From: Thalassospira sp. HJ
GTDB taxonomy: Bacteria > Pseudomonadota > Alphaproteobacteria > Rhodospirillales > Thalassospiraceae
Direction of reading: 5' to 3'
NCBI RefSeq assembly: GCF_000948415.1
Contig: NZ_JYII01000014.1
Location: 1-32,523 of the forward strand
DNA length: 32,523 nucleotides
Numbering within the stretch: the first letter of the stretch is position 1; every line of letters starts with the position of its first letter. The position numbers were made by a program, and so were the translations under genes. Below the pieces are notes generated by a model that made no database searches, was not told the DNA's origin, and was given only the letters and a program-made list of their open reading frames with translations. Of the stretch, positions 1-6,927 are shown piece by piece.

Positions 1-250
1 CGGTGATTTCATCGCCGCGTGCATCGATTTCATCGGCAATGGTGTTGATGAATTTCGCGCGTTCTTCGCGGGTGGAATAGCCAAAGGTCCAGAAGGCTTC
101 CTCAGCCGCCTTGGCGGCCTGATCAACAAGGGCTGGCGTTCCAACCGGGAAGGTATTGGCCGGGCCGTGGGCCGGTTCGGACTGGAAGGTCGTCTCGCCA
201 GCGACCCATTCGCCAGCAATCAGATGTTTTCCTGTCAGGGTATAAGACAT
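1..250 (-). CDS. Alpha-ketoglutarate-semialdehyde (2,5-dioxovalerate) dehydrogenase, N-terminal part
   Basis: Only the first 83 codons are in the window; the gene runs off the left edge. The start ATG at 250-248 is preceded by an AGAGGA ribosome-binding site. The N-terminus reads MSYTLTGKHLIAGEWVAG, the opening typical of the NADP-dependent aldehyde dehydrogenases that oxidise 2-oxoglutarate semialdehyde; the catalytic Cys and Glu lie outside the window. In non-phosphorylative pentose or hexarate pathways this enzyme makes 2-oxoglutarate, the last step after the two dehydratases encoded nearby (1059-2792 and 3758-4669). It probably ends the same minus-strand operon as the RraA-like gene, with a 78-bp gap. 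Another aldehyde dehydrogenase subfamily is possible because so little is visible. Confidence 0.8.
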   Translation of the reverse strand, partial: MSYTLTGKHLIAGEWVAGETTFQSEPAHGPANTFPVGTPALVDQAAKAAEEAFWTFGYSTREERAKFINTIADEIDARGDEIT

Positions 251-328
251 TGCAATCAATCCTCTGGAATTCGTGGATATGGATAAGGCTCATCGTCAGG
301 TCACACGGACCAAGGCATTTACCTGATC

Positions 329-1048
329 TTACTGGCTTTTCAGCCATTCCTCATACTTTTTCTGATTTTCATCCTTGGTGCAGGGATAAAGTCCGATGAT
401 TGACGCCCCGCTTTGCACCTGCTCAAGGACAAAAGCCTCGTAACTTTCCATGCCCGCACAGGCATCAGCGATCTCGTCGGCCAGATGGGCCGGGATCACC
501 ATAACACCATCAGTGTCGCCAACAAGCACATCACCGGGGAACACCGCAACATCACCACACGCAATCGGAATGTTGATATCAAGTGCTTCATGCTTGGTCA
601 GGTTGGTCGGTGCCGACGGACCGGCACAATAGGCCGGCATATCAAGCGCACCAATGCCTTCGGCATCGCGGAAACCGGCATCCGATACAATACCGGCCGC
701 CCCGCGCACGGCAAGGCGGGTCACAAGGATCGATCCGGCGGAGGCAGCAGACGCATCCTTGCGCCCATCCATCACCAGCACATGACCGGGTGGGCAGGTT
801 TCAACCGCGACCCGTTGCGGATGATCGGCATTGCGGAAGACCTCAATCGGATTACGGTCTTCACGGGCCGGAATGTAACGCAGGGTAAAGGCCTGCCCGA
901 CCATGTTTTTCTTTTTGGGCGCAACCGGTTTGACGCCCTGAATGAACTGGTTGCGCAAACCACGTTTGAACAACTGGGTTGCGATGGATGCCGTGGAGGC
1001 GCGCATCAGCTTTGCGCGGGTGTCCTCGGAAAGTACATATTCGGTCAT
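329..1048 (-). CDS. RraA-like family protein (HMG/CHA aldolase-type fold)
   Basis: The product has 239 residues. I place the start at the ATG at 1048-1046, because an AGGACC element lies just upstream and the N-terminus MTEYVLSEDTRAKL fits the family; the frame stays open further upstream but that would overlap the previous gene. Family hallmarks are the central GIVSDAGFRDAEGI segment and the C-terminal GDVLVGDTDGVMVIP segment. Relatives include the RNase E inhibitor RraA and divalent-metal aldolases for 4-hydroxy-4-methyl-2-oxoglutarate. The gap to the dehydratase gene is only 10 bp, so the two are almost certainly co-transcribed. That context argues for a role in sugar-acid breakdown, perhaps as an aldolase or lyase on a keto-deoxy acid, rather than RNase control. 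The substrate cannot be read from sequence. Confidence 0.85.
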   Translation of the reverse strand: MTEYVLSEDTRAKLMRASTASIATQLFKRGLRNQFIQGVKPVAPKKKNMVGQAFTLRYIPAREDRNPIEVFRNADHPQRVAVETCPPGHVLVMDGRKDASAASAGSILVTRLAVRGAAGIVSDAGFRDAEGIGALDMPAYCAGPSAPTNLTKHEALDINIPIACGDVAVFPGDVLVGDTDGVMVIPAHLADEIADACAGMESYEAFVLEQVQSGASIIGLYPCTKDENQKKYEEWLKSQ

Positions 1049-1058
1049 CTCGGGGTCC

Positions 1059-2792
1059 TTAGAAAATATCAGGTTCGCCGGCAGTCTTGCCGAAAGAAGT
1101 TTCAAGGAAATCAAAGTCACAGCCCTGATCGGCCTGTGTTACATGGCGCGAGAACATATAGCCATATCCACGTTCGAACCGCGGTTCCGGCGGGGTCAGT
1201 GCCTTGCGGCGTTCTTCGAGTTCTTCCTCGGGAACGAGCATATCAAGCGAGCGGTTTGGCAGATCCAGACGCACGACATCGCCGTTCTTCAAAAGTGCCA
1301 GCGGTCCACCAACGTAGCTTTCCGGGCTGACATGCAAGACACATGCGCCATACGATGTGCCCGACATCCGCGCGTCGGAAATCCGAAGCATGTCACGATG
1401 CCCCTGCTTGATCAGCGCCTTGGGAATGGGCAACATGCCCCATTCCGGGAAGCCCGGCCCGCCCTGCGGCCCGGCATTACGCAGAACCATCACATGGTCT
1501 GGCGTGATATCAAGGTTCTCGTCATCGACGGCCTTTTTCATATCCGGGTAGCTATCAAAGACGATCGCCGGCCCTTCATGGACATGAAACTTCGGATCAC
1601 AGGCTGCAGGCTTGATCACCGCACCAGTCGGGCAAAGGTTGCCTTTCAGAACGGCAAGCGAGCCTTCCTTATAAACCGGGTTGCTGATCGGGCGGATGAC
1701 ATCATTATTATAAACCACCGCCCCTTCGAGGTTCTCGCCCAATGTCTTTCCGGTGACTGTCATGCAAGTCGTATCAAGACGATCTTCCATCTGCTTCATC
1801 AGGGCACGTAGACCACCAGCATAGAAGAAGTCCTCCATGAGGTAATCCTTGCCCGATGGCCGGACATTGGCAATCAGCGGCGTATTGCGGCCAAGCTCAT
1901 CAAGGTCTTCAAGCTTAAGCCCGACACCGGCACGCTTGGCCATCGCGATCAGATGCACCACCGCATTGGTCGAGCAACCGGTTGCCATGGCAACAATGGC
2001 CGCATTTCGGCACGACGCATCGGTGATGATTTTATCAGGTGTCAGGTCCTCCCAGACCATATCGACAATCCGGCGTCCGCAATCAGCCGACATGCGCTGA
2101 TGCCCGCTATCGACGGCCGGGATCGAGGATGCACCGGGAAGTGTCAGCCCCATGGAATCAGCAATCGCCGTCATGGTCGATGCGGTTCCCATGGTCATGC
2201 AGGTCCCGGCAGAACGCGCAATGCCGCCCTGAATGCCAAGCCATTCATCATCGCTGATATTGCCTGCGCGCCGTTCATCCCAGTATTTCCAGGCATCAGA
2301 CCCGGAACCCAGCGTCTTGCCGGCATAGTTGCCGCGCAGCATCGGACCAGCCGGCAGATAGATCATCGGCACACCGGCCGAAATCGCGCCCATAACCAGG
2401 CCCGGTGTCGATTTGTCACAGCCGCCCATCAAAACCACGCCGTCCAGCGGATGGCAGCGAATGTTTTCCTCTGTCTCCATGGCCAGCAGGTTGCGATAAA
2501 GCATTGAGGTCGGCTTGGTGAAGCTTTCATCAACCGAAAGTGACGGCAGTTCGACGGCAAAGCCACCCGCCTGCGCGACGCCACGTTTGACATCGACCAC
2601 GCGTTCGCGGAAATGGGCGTGGCAGGTATTGAGCTCCGACCAAGTATTGAGAATGCCGATGATCGGCTTTCCACGAAAATCATCCTCGGAATAGCCAAGC
2701 TGCATCATTCGTGATCGATGTCCGAATGACCGCAGATCATCGGGGGAAAACCAGCGTGCCGATCTCAGGTCCTGAGGCTGTTTCTTGCTCAT
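1059..2792 (-). CDS. IlvD/EDD-family sugar-acid dehydratase, probable L-arabinonate (pentonate) dehydratase
   Basis: The product has 577 residues, the usual length of pentonate dehydratases. Three cysteines expected to hold a [2Fe-2S] cluster are present: C57 (NTCHAHF), C125 (GGCDKSTPG) and C198 (AGTCMTMGTASTM). They match the spacing of the characterised Rhizobium leguminosarum L-arabinonate dehydratase with a shift of two residues. The N-terminus (KKQPQDLRSARWFSPDDLR) also resembles that enzyme. The reaction would be pentonate to 2-keto-3-deoxypentonate plus water. The start ATG follows a GAGGATAAGACA leader. The gene heads a minus-strand operon with the RraA-like and semialdehyde dehydrogenase genes and is divergent from the GntR regulator. 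Whether it prefers L-arabinonate, D-xylonate or D-fuconate is not decidable here. Confidence 0.88.
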   Translation of the reverse strand: MSKKQPQDLRSARWFSPDDLRSFGHRSRMMQLGYSEDDFRGKPIIGILNTWSELNTCHAHFRERVVDVKRGVAQAGGFAVELPSLSVDESFTKPTSMLYRNLLAMETEENIRCHPLDGVVLMGGCDKSTPGLVMGAISAGVPMIYLPAGPMLRGNYAGKTLGSGSDAWKYWDERRAGNISDDEWLGIQGGIARSAGTCMTMGTASTMTAIADSMGLTLPGASSIPAVDSGHQRMSADCGRRIVDMVWEDLTPDKIITDASCRNAAIVAMATGCSTNAVVHLIAMAKRAGVGLKLEDLDELGRNTPLIANVRPSGKDYLMEDFFYAGGLRALMKQMEDRLDTTCMTVTGKTLGENLEGAVVYNNDVIRPISNPVYKEGSLAVLKGNLCPTGAVIKPAACDPKFHVHEGPAIVFDSYPDMKKAVDDENLDITPDHVMVLRNAGPQGGPGFPEWGMLPIPKALIKQGHRDMLRISDARMSGTSYGACVLHVSPESYVGGPLALLKNGDVVRLDLPNRSLDMLVPEEELEERRKALTPPEPRFERGYGYMFSRHVTQADQGCDFDFLETSFGKTAGEPDIF

Positions 2793-3019
2793 TGTCTTAT
2801 CCTCGGAATGTAAAAAGCAACCATGTTTGCGGCGGGCGGCGATCAGAAAGGTGACCTTTTATCCTAGACGCAAACACACTCTTCTGAGGGTTTCCGCCAC
2901 CGTCATCAGACATGGAAAGATATTCAATTTTGTCTGCTTGATATAGTAATATATTAGTGTATATCCGACAAGACGCCTGTATACAAATTGCGTGACCAGA
3001 CAAGAACTGCGGGAACAAC
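2793..3019. promoter_or_regulatory. Divergent promoter region between pentonate dehydratase and GntR regulator, with candidate operators
   Basis: This 227-bp AT-rich gap must hold promoters for both directions. Visible dyads are AAAGGTGACCTTT (2847-2859, arms of 6 bp around one base), TAATATATTA (2947-2956) and TGTATACA (2978-2985). The first shares ten bases, GAAAGGTGAC, with the reverse complement of a site at 4839-4853 ahead of the keto-deoxy-acid dehydratase gene, which makes it the better candidate for the GntR operator. These assignments are inference from position and symmetry. Confidence 0.45.
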
Positions 3020-3730
3020 ATGGTCGATAACCTGTTCAAAGACGCACCGATTGCCAAGAAACGCCTGCCCAAGCTGAAAAGGGGTTCGGCCAGTACGCAG
3101 CTCCATGATTCCTTGCGCCAGCGGATCATTGATCTTGAATTGGCACCGGGCCAATACGTGTCGCGGATGGAAATCGCCGAGGAATATGGTGTCAGCCAGA
3201 CACCGGTCCGCGATGCCTTGCTCAAGCTTGAGGAAGAAGGACTGGTCGATACCTTTCCGCAATCCAAGACAGAGGTCTCGCGCATCGATGTCGAACACGC
3301 GCTTGAAACCCAGTTCCTGCGCCTGTCGGTCGAGCTTGAAATCACCCGCCGTCTGGCCAATGCCAAAGACCCTGCCCTAACTGTCAAAGCACACTCCATT
3401 CTTGCCCAGCAAAATGCCGTTAGTGCCGCGAGCGATCTTGATACCTTTGGCAAGCTTGATCGCGATTTCCATTACGCGCTTTATGAGGCGGCCGGTGTTG
3501 CCCAACTCTATGGCGTCATCGAAGCCCGATCCGGCCATATTGACCGCCTGCGTAAACTCAACCTGCCCGACCCGGGGAAATCCGCATCCATCCTTGATTG
3601 TCATGCCCGCATTCTGGCAGCGATTGATGCGGGTGATGCCGATACGGCCTGCGACGTGGTGCGTGAACATCTGATGGGCACCCTTGCCACTGTCGATGCC
3701 ATCCGCGAACGCAACCCGTCCTTCTTCTAG
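3020..3730 (+). CDS. GntR-family transcriptional regulator with FCD ligand domain
   Basis: The product has 236 residues, normal for the FadR/FCD branch. An N-terminal winged helix-turn-helix (about residues 22-90) carries the typical stretch RQRIIDLELAPGQYVSRMEI followed by EYGVSQTPVRDALLKLEEEGLV. The helical C-terminal half (about 100-225) has the FCD metal/ligand signature pieces DRDFHYALYEAAG and CHARILAAIDAGDADTA. Such regulators usually repress sugar-acid genes and release DNA on binding the acid. The gene is divergent from the dehydratase operon and convergent, 27 bp apart, with the second dehydratase gene, so control of the pentonate pathway is the natural inference. The start ATG is preceded by GGGAA. 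Confidence 0.92.
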   Translation: MVDNLFKDAPIAKKRLPKLKRGSASTQLHDSLRQRIIDLELAPGQYVSRMEIAEEYGVSQTPVRDALLKLEEEGLVDTFPQSKTEVSRIDVEHALETQFLRLSVELEITRRLANAKDPALTVKAHSILAQQNAVSAASDLDTFGKLDRDFHYALYEAAGVAQLYGVIEARSGHIDRLRKLNLPDPGKSASILDCHARILAAIDAGDADTACDVVREHLMGTLATVDAIRERNPSFF

Positions 3731-3757
3731 GACGGCCCGACCAAGCCGCGGCGTGAT

Positions 3758-4669
3758 TTAACGGATCAGTCCGTTTCCTTTCATGAAGACCTTAAGCTTT
3801 TCGGCCTGCGCGTCGGTCAGCGGCCAGGCGGATGGCGGACGGGTCGGGCCACAATCATCGCCAAGCAGCTTCAATGCCGACTTCACACCGGTAACGTTCG
3901 TGCCGTTCATTTCTTCGGCCCGGACATCCTCAAACGCCTTCATTTCGGAAATCAGTTTGCGTGCCGTGGCATAGTCGCTAGCCTCAAGGGCCGTATGAAT
4001 GGCCATGGAGCGTTCCGGCCAGACATTGATCAGGCCAGATGTAAAGCCGCGCGCACCCACCGCATAAAATGCCGGCGCCCACGTTTCGGCCAACCCACCG
4101 ACCCAGACGATATCCGGATCGCAGGCATTGATCGCCTCGGCCAGTTTCATCGGGTTGGGCGTTGCCCACTTGACACCTGCGACACCTTCGACCGCGCAAA
4201 GATCGGCAATCGCCTTGGTCCCGATGGCGTCGTTGCGCAGATAGAGCATCATCGGCAGACCGCCGGACGCATCGGCAATGCGTTTGATATAATCAACAAC
4301 ACCACGCGGGGCGACAAACGGATCTGGCGGCTGATGGATCATAAGCGCCTCTGCCCCGGCGTCGGCGGATGCCTTGGCGAGCGCACAGGCATCACGGACA
4401 CCACGACCGATCCCGGCCAGCATCGGCGCACGACCACCCAGCATTTCGGCAACCGACTTTGCCATCGTGATCGCTTCGTCCGTGGTCAGGGCATAGAACT
4501 CCCCGGTGTTACCGTTCACGACGGGGAAATGAACACCAGCTGCCAGCGCACGGTCAATCACCGGCACAAGCTTTTTGGGTGCAACGTCACCATTTTCGTC
4601 GTAAGGCGTGACAAGAATGCCGGAAATCCCGGACAGAACGTTGCGCAATTCGGTTTTTGAAAGTGCCAT
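3758..4669 (-). CDS. DHDPS/NAL-family 2-keto-3-deoxy-sugar-acid dehydratase (KDA or KDG dehydratase type)
   Basis: The product has 303 residues. I chose the ATG at 4669 because MALSKTELRNVLSGISG aligns with family N-termini and an AGGGA element lies upstream; an in-frame ATG at 4714 is less likely. The TIM-barrel family motifs are GNTGEF (53-58), the catalytic tyrosine in MLYLRN (Y143) and the Schiff-base lysine in GVKW (K167). In the non-phosphorylative pentose pathway this enzyme converts 2-keto-3-deoxy-arabinonate to 2-oxoglutarate semialdehyde, linking the IlvD-type dehydratase to the semialdehyde dehydrogenase. A 5-dehydro-4-deoxyglucarate dehydratase is a close alternative, but no glucarate or galactarate dehydratase is visible. 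It is transcribed divergently from the TTT transporter. Confidence 0.85.
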   Translation of the reverse strand: MALSKTELRNVLSGISGILVTPYDENGDVAPKKLVPVIDRALAAGVHFPVVNGNTGEFYALTTDEAITMAKSVAEMLGGRAPMLAGIGRGVRDACALAKASADAGAEALMIHQPPDPFVAPRGVVDYIKRIADASGGLPMMLYLRNDAIGTKAIADLCAVEGVAGVKWATPNPMKLAEAINACDPDIVWVGGLAETWAPAFYAVGARGFTSGLINVWPERSMAIHTALEASDYATARKLISEMKAFEDVRAEEMNGTNVTGVKSALKLLGDDCGPTRPPSAWPLTDAQAEKLKVFMKGNGLIR

Positions 4670-4838
4670 GGACCAATATCCCTGAATACTGCGGGTCATC
4701 AGGCAACAATTCACCCCCGACCCTGGTTTTTTGTCAGAATCTTTAATTTAGGAATGCTCTGGCATAACCGACGCCCGAGCATACCCCTGCAAAACAAAAT
4801 CTACGCCACGCACCTACCCCGAAAGATATCCGTACGAA

Positions 4839-4853
4839 GGAAAGTCACCTTTC
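4839..4853 (-). promoter_or_regulatory. Candidate GntR-type site, GAAAGGTGACTTTCC
   Basis: Read on the minus strand this 15-mer shares its first ten bases with GAAAGGTGACCTTTT at 2846-2860 in front of the GntR and dehydratase genes. It lies about 170 bp upstream of the keto-deoxy-acid dehydratase start. A ten-base match between two intergenic regions of this size is expected by chance roughly once in four such comparisons, so support is modest; the partial dyad symmetry of both copies adds some weight. Confidence 0.3.
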
Positions 4854-4980
4854 GACGGCAAGCCGGACTTTTCCATCAGCTTTCAACCTTACCAAACCCG
4901 GCCCGATCACCAACCGGCATCCGCACCAATCCTTCACGCAACACACGGCACAAACACTGATCACCTGACATGACAGTTTA

Positions 4981-4994
4981 TGTATGCGCATACA
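4981..4994. promoter_or_regulatory. Perfect 14-bp palindrome TGTATGCGCATACA, candidate LacI-family operator 1
   Basis: The site has the central CG typical of LacI-family operators. It overlaps the spacer and -10 region of a minus-strand promoter candidate whose -35 TTGACA lies at 5009-5004 with a 17-bp spacer to CATACA (4986-4981). A one-mismatch copy lies at 5103-5116. The obvious ligand is the LacI-type regulator encoded at 8628-9674, directly downstream of the transporter operon. The palindrome is seen directly; the protein assignment is inference. Confidence 0.6.
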
Positions 4995-5070
4995 CAGCTA
5001 AGTTGTCAAGTATGCTTACAAGCAAATTTTACATTCCATCCATCACGCAAGATGCATAGATAATAAGCGG

Positions 5071-5099
5071 TTGACAGACTTATTAACAAAATGTATCAA
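5071..5099 (+). promoter_or_regulatory. Sigma-70-type promoter for the TTT transporter operon
   Basis: A consensus -35 TTGACA (5071-5076) is followed, after 17 bp, by TATCAA (5094-5099), four of six matches to TATAAT. The predicted start near 5106 falls inside the second palindrome (5103-5116), the classic position for repression by a LacI-type protein. It leaves a leader of roughly 140 nt before the binding-protein ATG. Confidence 0.55.
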
Positions 5100-5102
5100 A
5101 AA

Positions 5103-5116
5103 TGTATGCGCATTCA
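5103..5116. promoter_or_regulatory. Near-palindrome TGTATGCGCATTCA, candidate LacI-family operator 2
   Basis: This differs from the perfect palindrome at 4981-4994 at one base and lies 122 bp from it, centre to centre. It covers the predicted transcription start of the TTT operon. Two operators of the same protein over two divergent promoters would allow joint repression, possibly through DNA looping. Confidence 0.6.
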
Positions 5117-5244
5117 TATCGCTTGTAATTTTACAAGTGAGGCAACAACAAGAACAAGCAACACCAATACCTTAAGGGGCTTCGGACCCTGGGCTTAACG
5201 GGCACCACCCGATATTCAGGCTTACGTCATTTGGGAGGAAACTA

Positions 5245-6291
5245 ATGACTGGACTCTTTAAATCCATCGCTGCCGCTGTTGGCTTCACCGCCATGGTCGC
5301 ATCACCGATACTTGCTTCTGCAGCCGATCTGCCAAGTAATATCCGCCTCGTCATCGGCTCGAAATCGACCGGCGGGGACACCTATCAGAACAGCGCAATA
5401 ATTGCTGATGCACTTGCCAAAAAACTCGACATCAACGTAAAGGTTGATGCCGTTGGCTCAAGCGAGGCCTTCAAGGCACTGCAACGCGACTCACGCGGCA
5501 CCACCATCATGATTTTCCATGATCAATCGTATCTCGGGAACCTGTATGGTGTTCGCGGCTATGACGACATCTTTGAAAACTACGTTGTCGGCCCGACCGT
5601 CGCGATCAACCCGGGCAACGCCTATCTCGTTCCAAAGAATTCCCCCATGCAATCAATGGAAGATGTCTTTGCGGCAGCGGCAGCTGGCGTTCGGGTTCGT
5701 GTTGCCATTCAGGCCGGTGGTGTTTCTGAAATCGGTTTCTCAGCGATGAAAAACGCGGCCCGGATAATGAACCCGGGTTCAGAAGCCAACATCGTTCCGG
5801 TCAACACCGGCTCACAGGCGGACAAAAACCAGCTGATGTTTGATGGCCAGGCCGATGTGATCAACGGTTCAGTCCAGGCAAATGAACAGTTTACTCATCT
5901 TGCCGCCAGTGATCAGAAAGCAATGCGCTTCGTCTGGCTCACAGCACGCGAAGAAACGATTGAACAAGCCAACCCGGAAGGCATGGGCAACACCACTAGC
6001 GAAGAACTTCTGGCATTCACCACGCCGAATGTAAGCGTGACCTTCGACGGCTCGACTGACTTCACATTCGACAAGGAATTCTTCTTCCTGTTCAACAAGG
6101 ATATGGATGCAGACCAGATTGCCGCGATTGACGCGGCTCTCAAGGAAATCTTCGAGGCAGGAGAAATCCAGAAGACCCAGAAGGCTTCGTTCTTTATCCC
6201 GAACTACAAGCCGCAAGCTGAAGCTTCGGCTTACCTCAAGGCAAAACGCGACCAATACCGTCAGGTTATTGACTCGATTTCAGCCAACTAA
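5245..6291 (+). CDS. TTT-family periplasmic solute-binding protein (TctC/Bug-like)
   Basis: The product has 348 residues and begins with a Sec signal peptide (charged MTGLFK, hydrophobic AAAVGFTAMVA, probable cleavage near LASAAD, residues 25-27). The mature part has the order and features of Bug-type binding proteins of tripartite tricarboxylate transporters, with GSKSTGGDTYQNSA near the N-terminus and AIQAGGVSEIGFSAM in the middle. It would capture the substrate in the periplasm and pass it to the TctA/TctB-like membrane pair encoded next. The context predicts a pentonate or similar sugar acid rather than citrate. The start ATG is preceded by a strong GGGAGG. A hairpin follows the gene, which may raise binding-protein expression relative to the membrane genes. 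Confidence 0.9.
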   Translation: MTGLFKSIAAAVGFTAMVASPILASAADLPSNIRLVIGSKSTGGDTYQNSAIIADALAKKLDINVKVDAVGSSEAFKALQRDSRGTTIMIFHDQSYLGNLYGVRGYDDIFENYVVGPTVAINPGNAYLVPKNSPMQSMEDVFAAAAAGVRVRVAIQAGGVSEIGFSAMKNAARIMNPGSEANIVPVNTGSQADKNQLMFDGQADVINGSVQANEQFTHLAASDQKAMRFVWLTAREETIEQANPEGMGNTTSEELLAFTTPNVSVTFDGSTDFTFDKEFFFLFNKDMDADQIAAIDAALKEIFEAGEIQKTQKASFFIPNYKPQAEASAYLKAKRDQYRQVIDSISAN

Positions 6292-6300
6292 TCTTGCGAT

Positions 6301-6330
6301 GGCCCGGCATTGAACATCGCCGGGCCTTTG
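6301..6330 (+). terminator. Hairpin with short T-run after the binding-protein gene (attenuator-type terminator)
   Basis: Perfect 8-bp arms GGCCCGGC (6301-6308) and GCCGGGCC (6319-6326) enclose a 10-nt loop and are followed by TTTGTT. It sits 9 bp after the binding-protein stop codon, inside the operon, so partial termination is more likely than a true operon end. A second hairpin (TGATTTCC 6391-6398 / GGAAATCA 6408-6415) lies between it and the next gene and lacks a T-run. Confidence 0.7.
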
Positions 6331-6454
6331 TTGCCTGATATGGTGGCGATATGCGCCCCAACACCCAATCCAGCCAAGAAGACCCAGAGTTGATTTCCTT
6401 TGCATCCGGAAATCAGTACCATTGGGCAAAATGCGCTTATTCCGGAGGCGTCCA

Positions 6455-6880
6455 ATGTCGTTTGACTCCCCCTTTCATGTGACTGTTGATTTCAGCTCAT
6501 CACATCTTATTTTCCCAACGATTATCGCCGTAATCCTGGGCGTTCTGTTTATTTCCATTCTGATTACGCGTGGAAGCACAATTCTGGCGACTGTCACCAA
6601 TGGCACATGGTGGCCAGCAGGAATCGACCACGCTCGTTTCTTTGGCACACTGGCACTGACCGTGATCTATTTTCTTGCCATGCCAAGCGTCGGGGACATT
6701 TTCCCCAATACCGGACTTGGGTTCTACCTGTGCTCGATCCCGTATCTGTTCGCGTTAAGCACTCTTTTCCTGCGCGAACGCAACCGCCGGACACTTATGA
6801 TCGCGGGCGCCAATGCACTGATCGCGCCAAGTGTCGTCTGGTACATCCTCTCCGAACTTTTCAACATCTCGCTGCCTTGA
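6455..6880 (+). CDS. TTT-family small membrane subunit (TctB-like)
   Basis: The product has 141 residues. I chose the ATG at 6455 because GGAGG lies just upstream (6444-6448); an upstream in-frame ATG at 6422 would add a basic stretch without a good ribosome site. Four hydrophobic segments are visible, beginning FPTIIAVILGVLFISIL, FFGTLALTVIYFLAM, LGFYLCSIPYLFALSTLF and MIAGANALIAPSVVWYIL, the usual layout of TctB. It pairs with the large TctA-like subunit 47 bp downstream. Sequence conservation in this family is low, so the call rests on size, topology and position between tctC- and tctA-like genes. Confidence 0.85.
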   Translation: MSFDSPFHVTVDFSSSHLIFPTIIAVILGVLFISILITRGSTILATVTNGTWWPAGIDHARFFGTLALTVIYFLAMPSVGDIFPNTGLGFYLCSIPYLFALSTLFLRERNRRTLMIAGANALIAPSVVWYILSELFNISLP

Positions 6881-6927
6881 CCCCTGCATCGGGGCATTTT
6901 GGCACGAATTGAGCCAAGAGATTTGCT

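Larger units (their letters stand above)
4670..5244. other. 575-bp divergent intergenic region; no gene seen
   Basis: This region separates the minus-strand keto-deoxy-acid dehydratase gene from the plus-strand TTT transporter. It contains two near-identical palindromes and two promoter-like elements, listed separately. It also has an inverted repeat CTTGTAA/TTACAAG (5122-5128 and 5131-5137) in the probable 5' leader of the transporter, and the candidate GntR site at 4839-4853. If the minus-strand promoter overlapping 4981-4994 is used, the dehydratase mRNA has a leader of about 300 nt. I see no strong structured RNA in that leader, and a nearer promoter around 4740 is possible. The open frame at 4754-4960 on the plus strand lacks a ribosome-binding site and family likeness. 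Confidence 0.7.

Noticed and set aside
413..1811. Long plus-strand open frames opposite the RraA-like and dehydratase genes
   Set aside because: They are antisense shadows of high-GC coding sequence, without family likeness or ribosome sites.
4754..4960. 68-codon plus-strand frame in the divergent region
   Set aside because: It has no ribosome-binding site, no recognisable domain, and a regulatory region is a better explanation.
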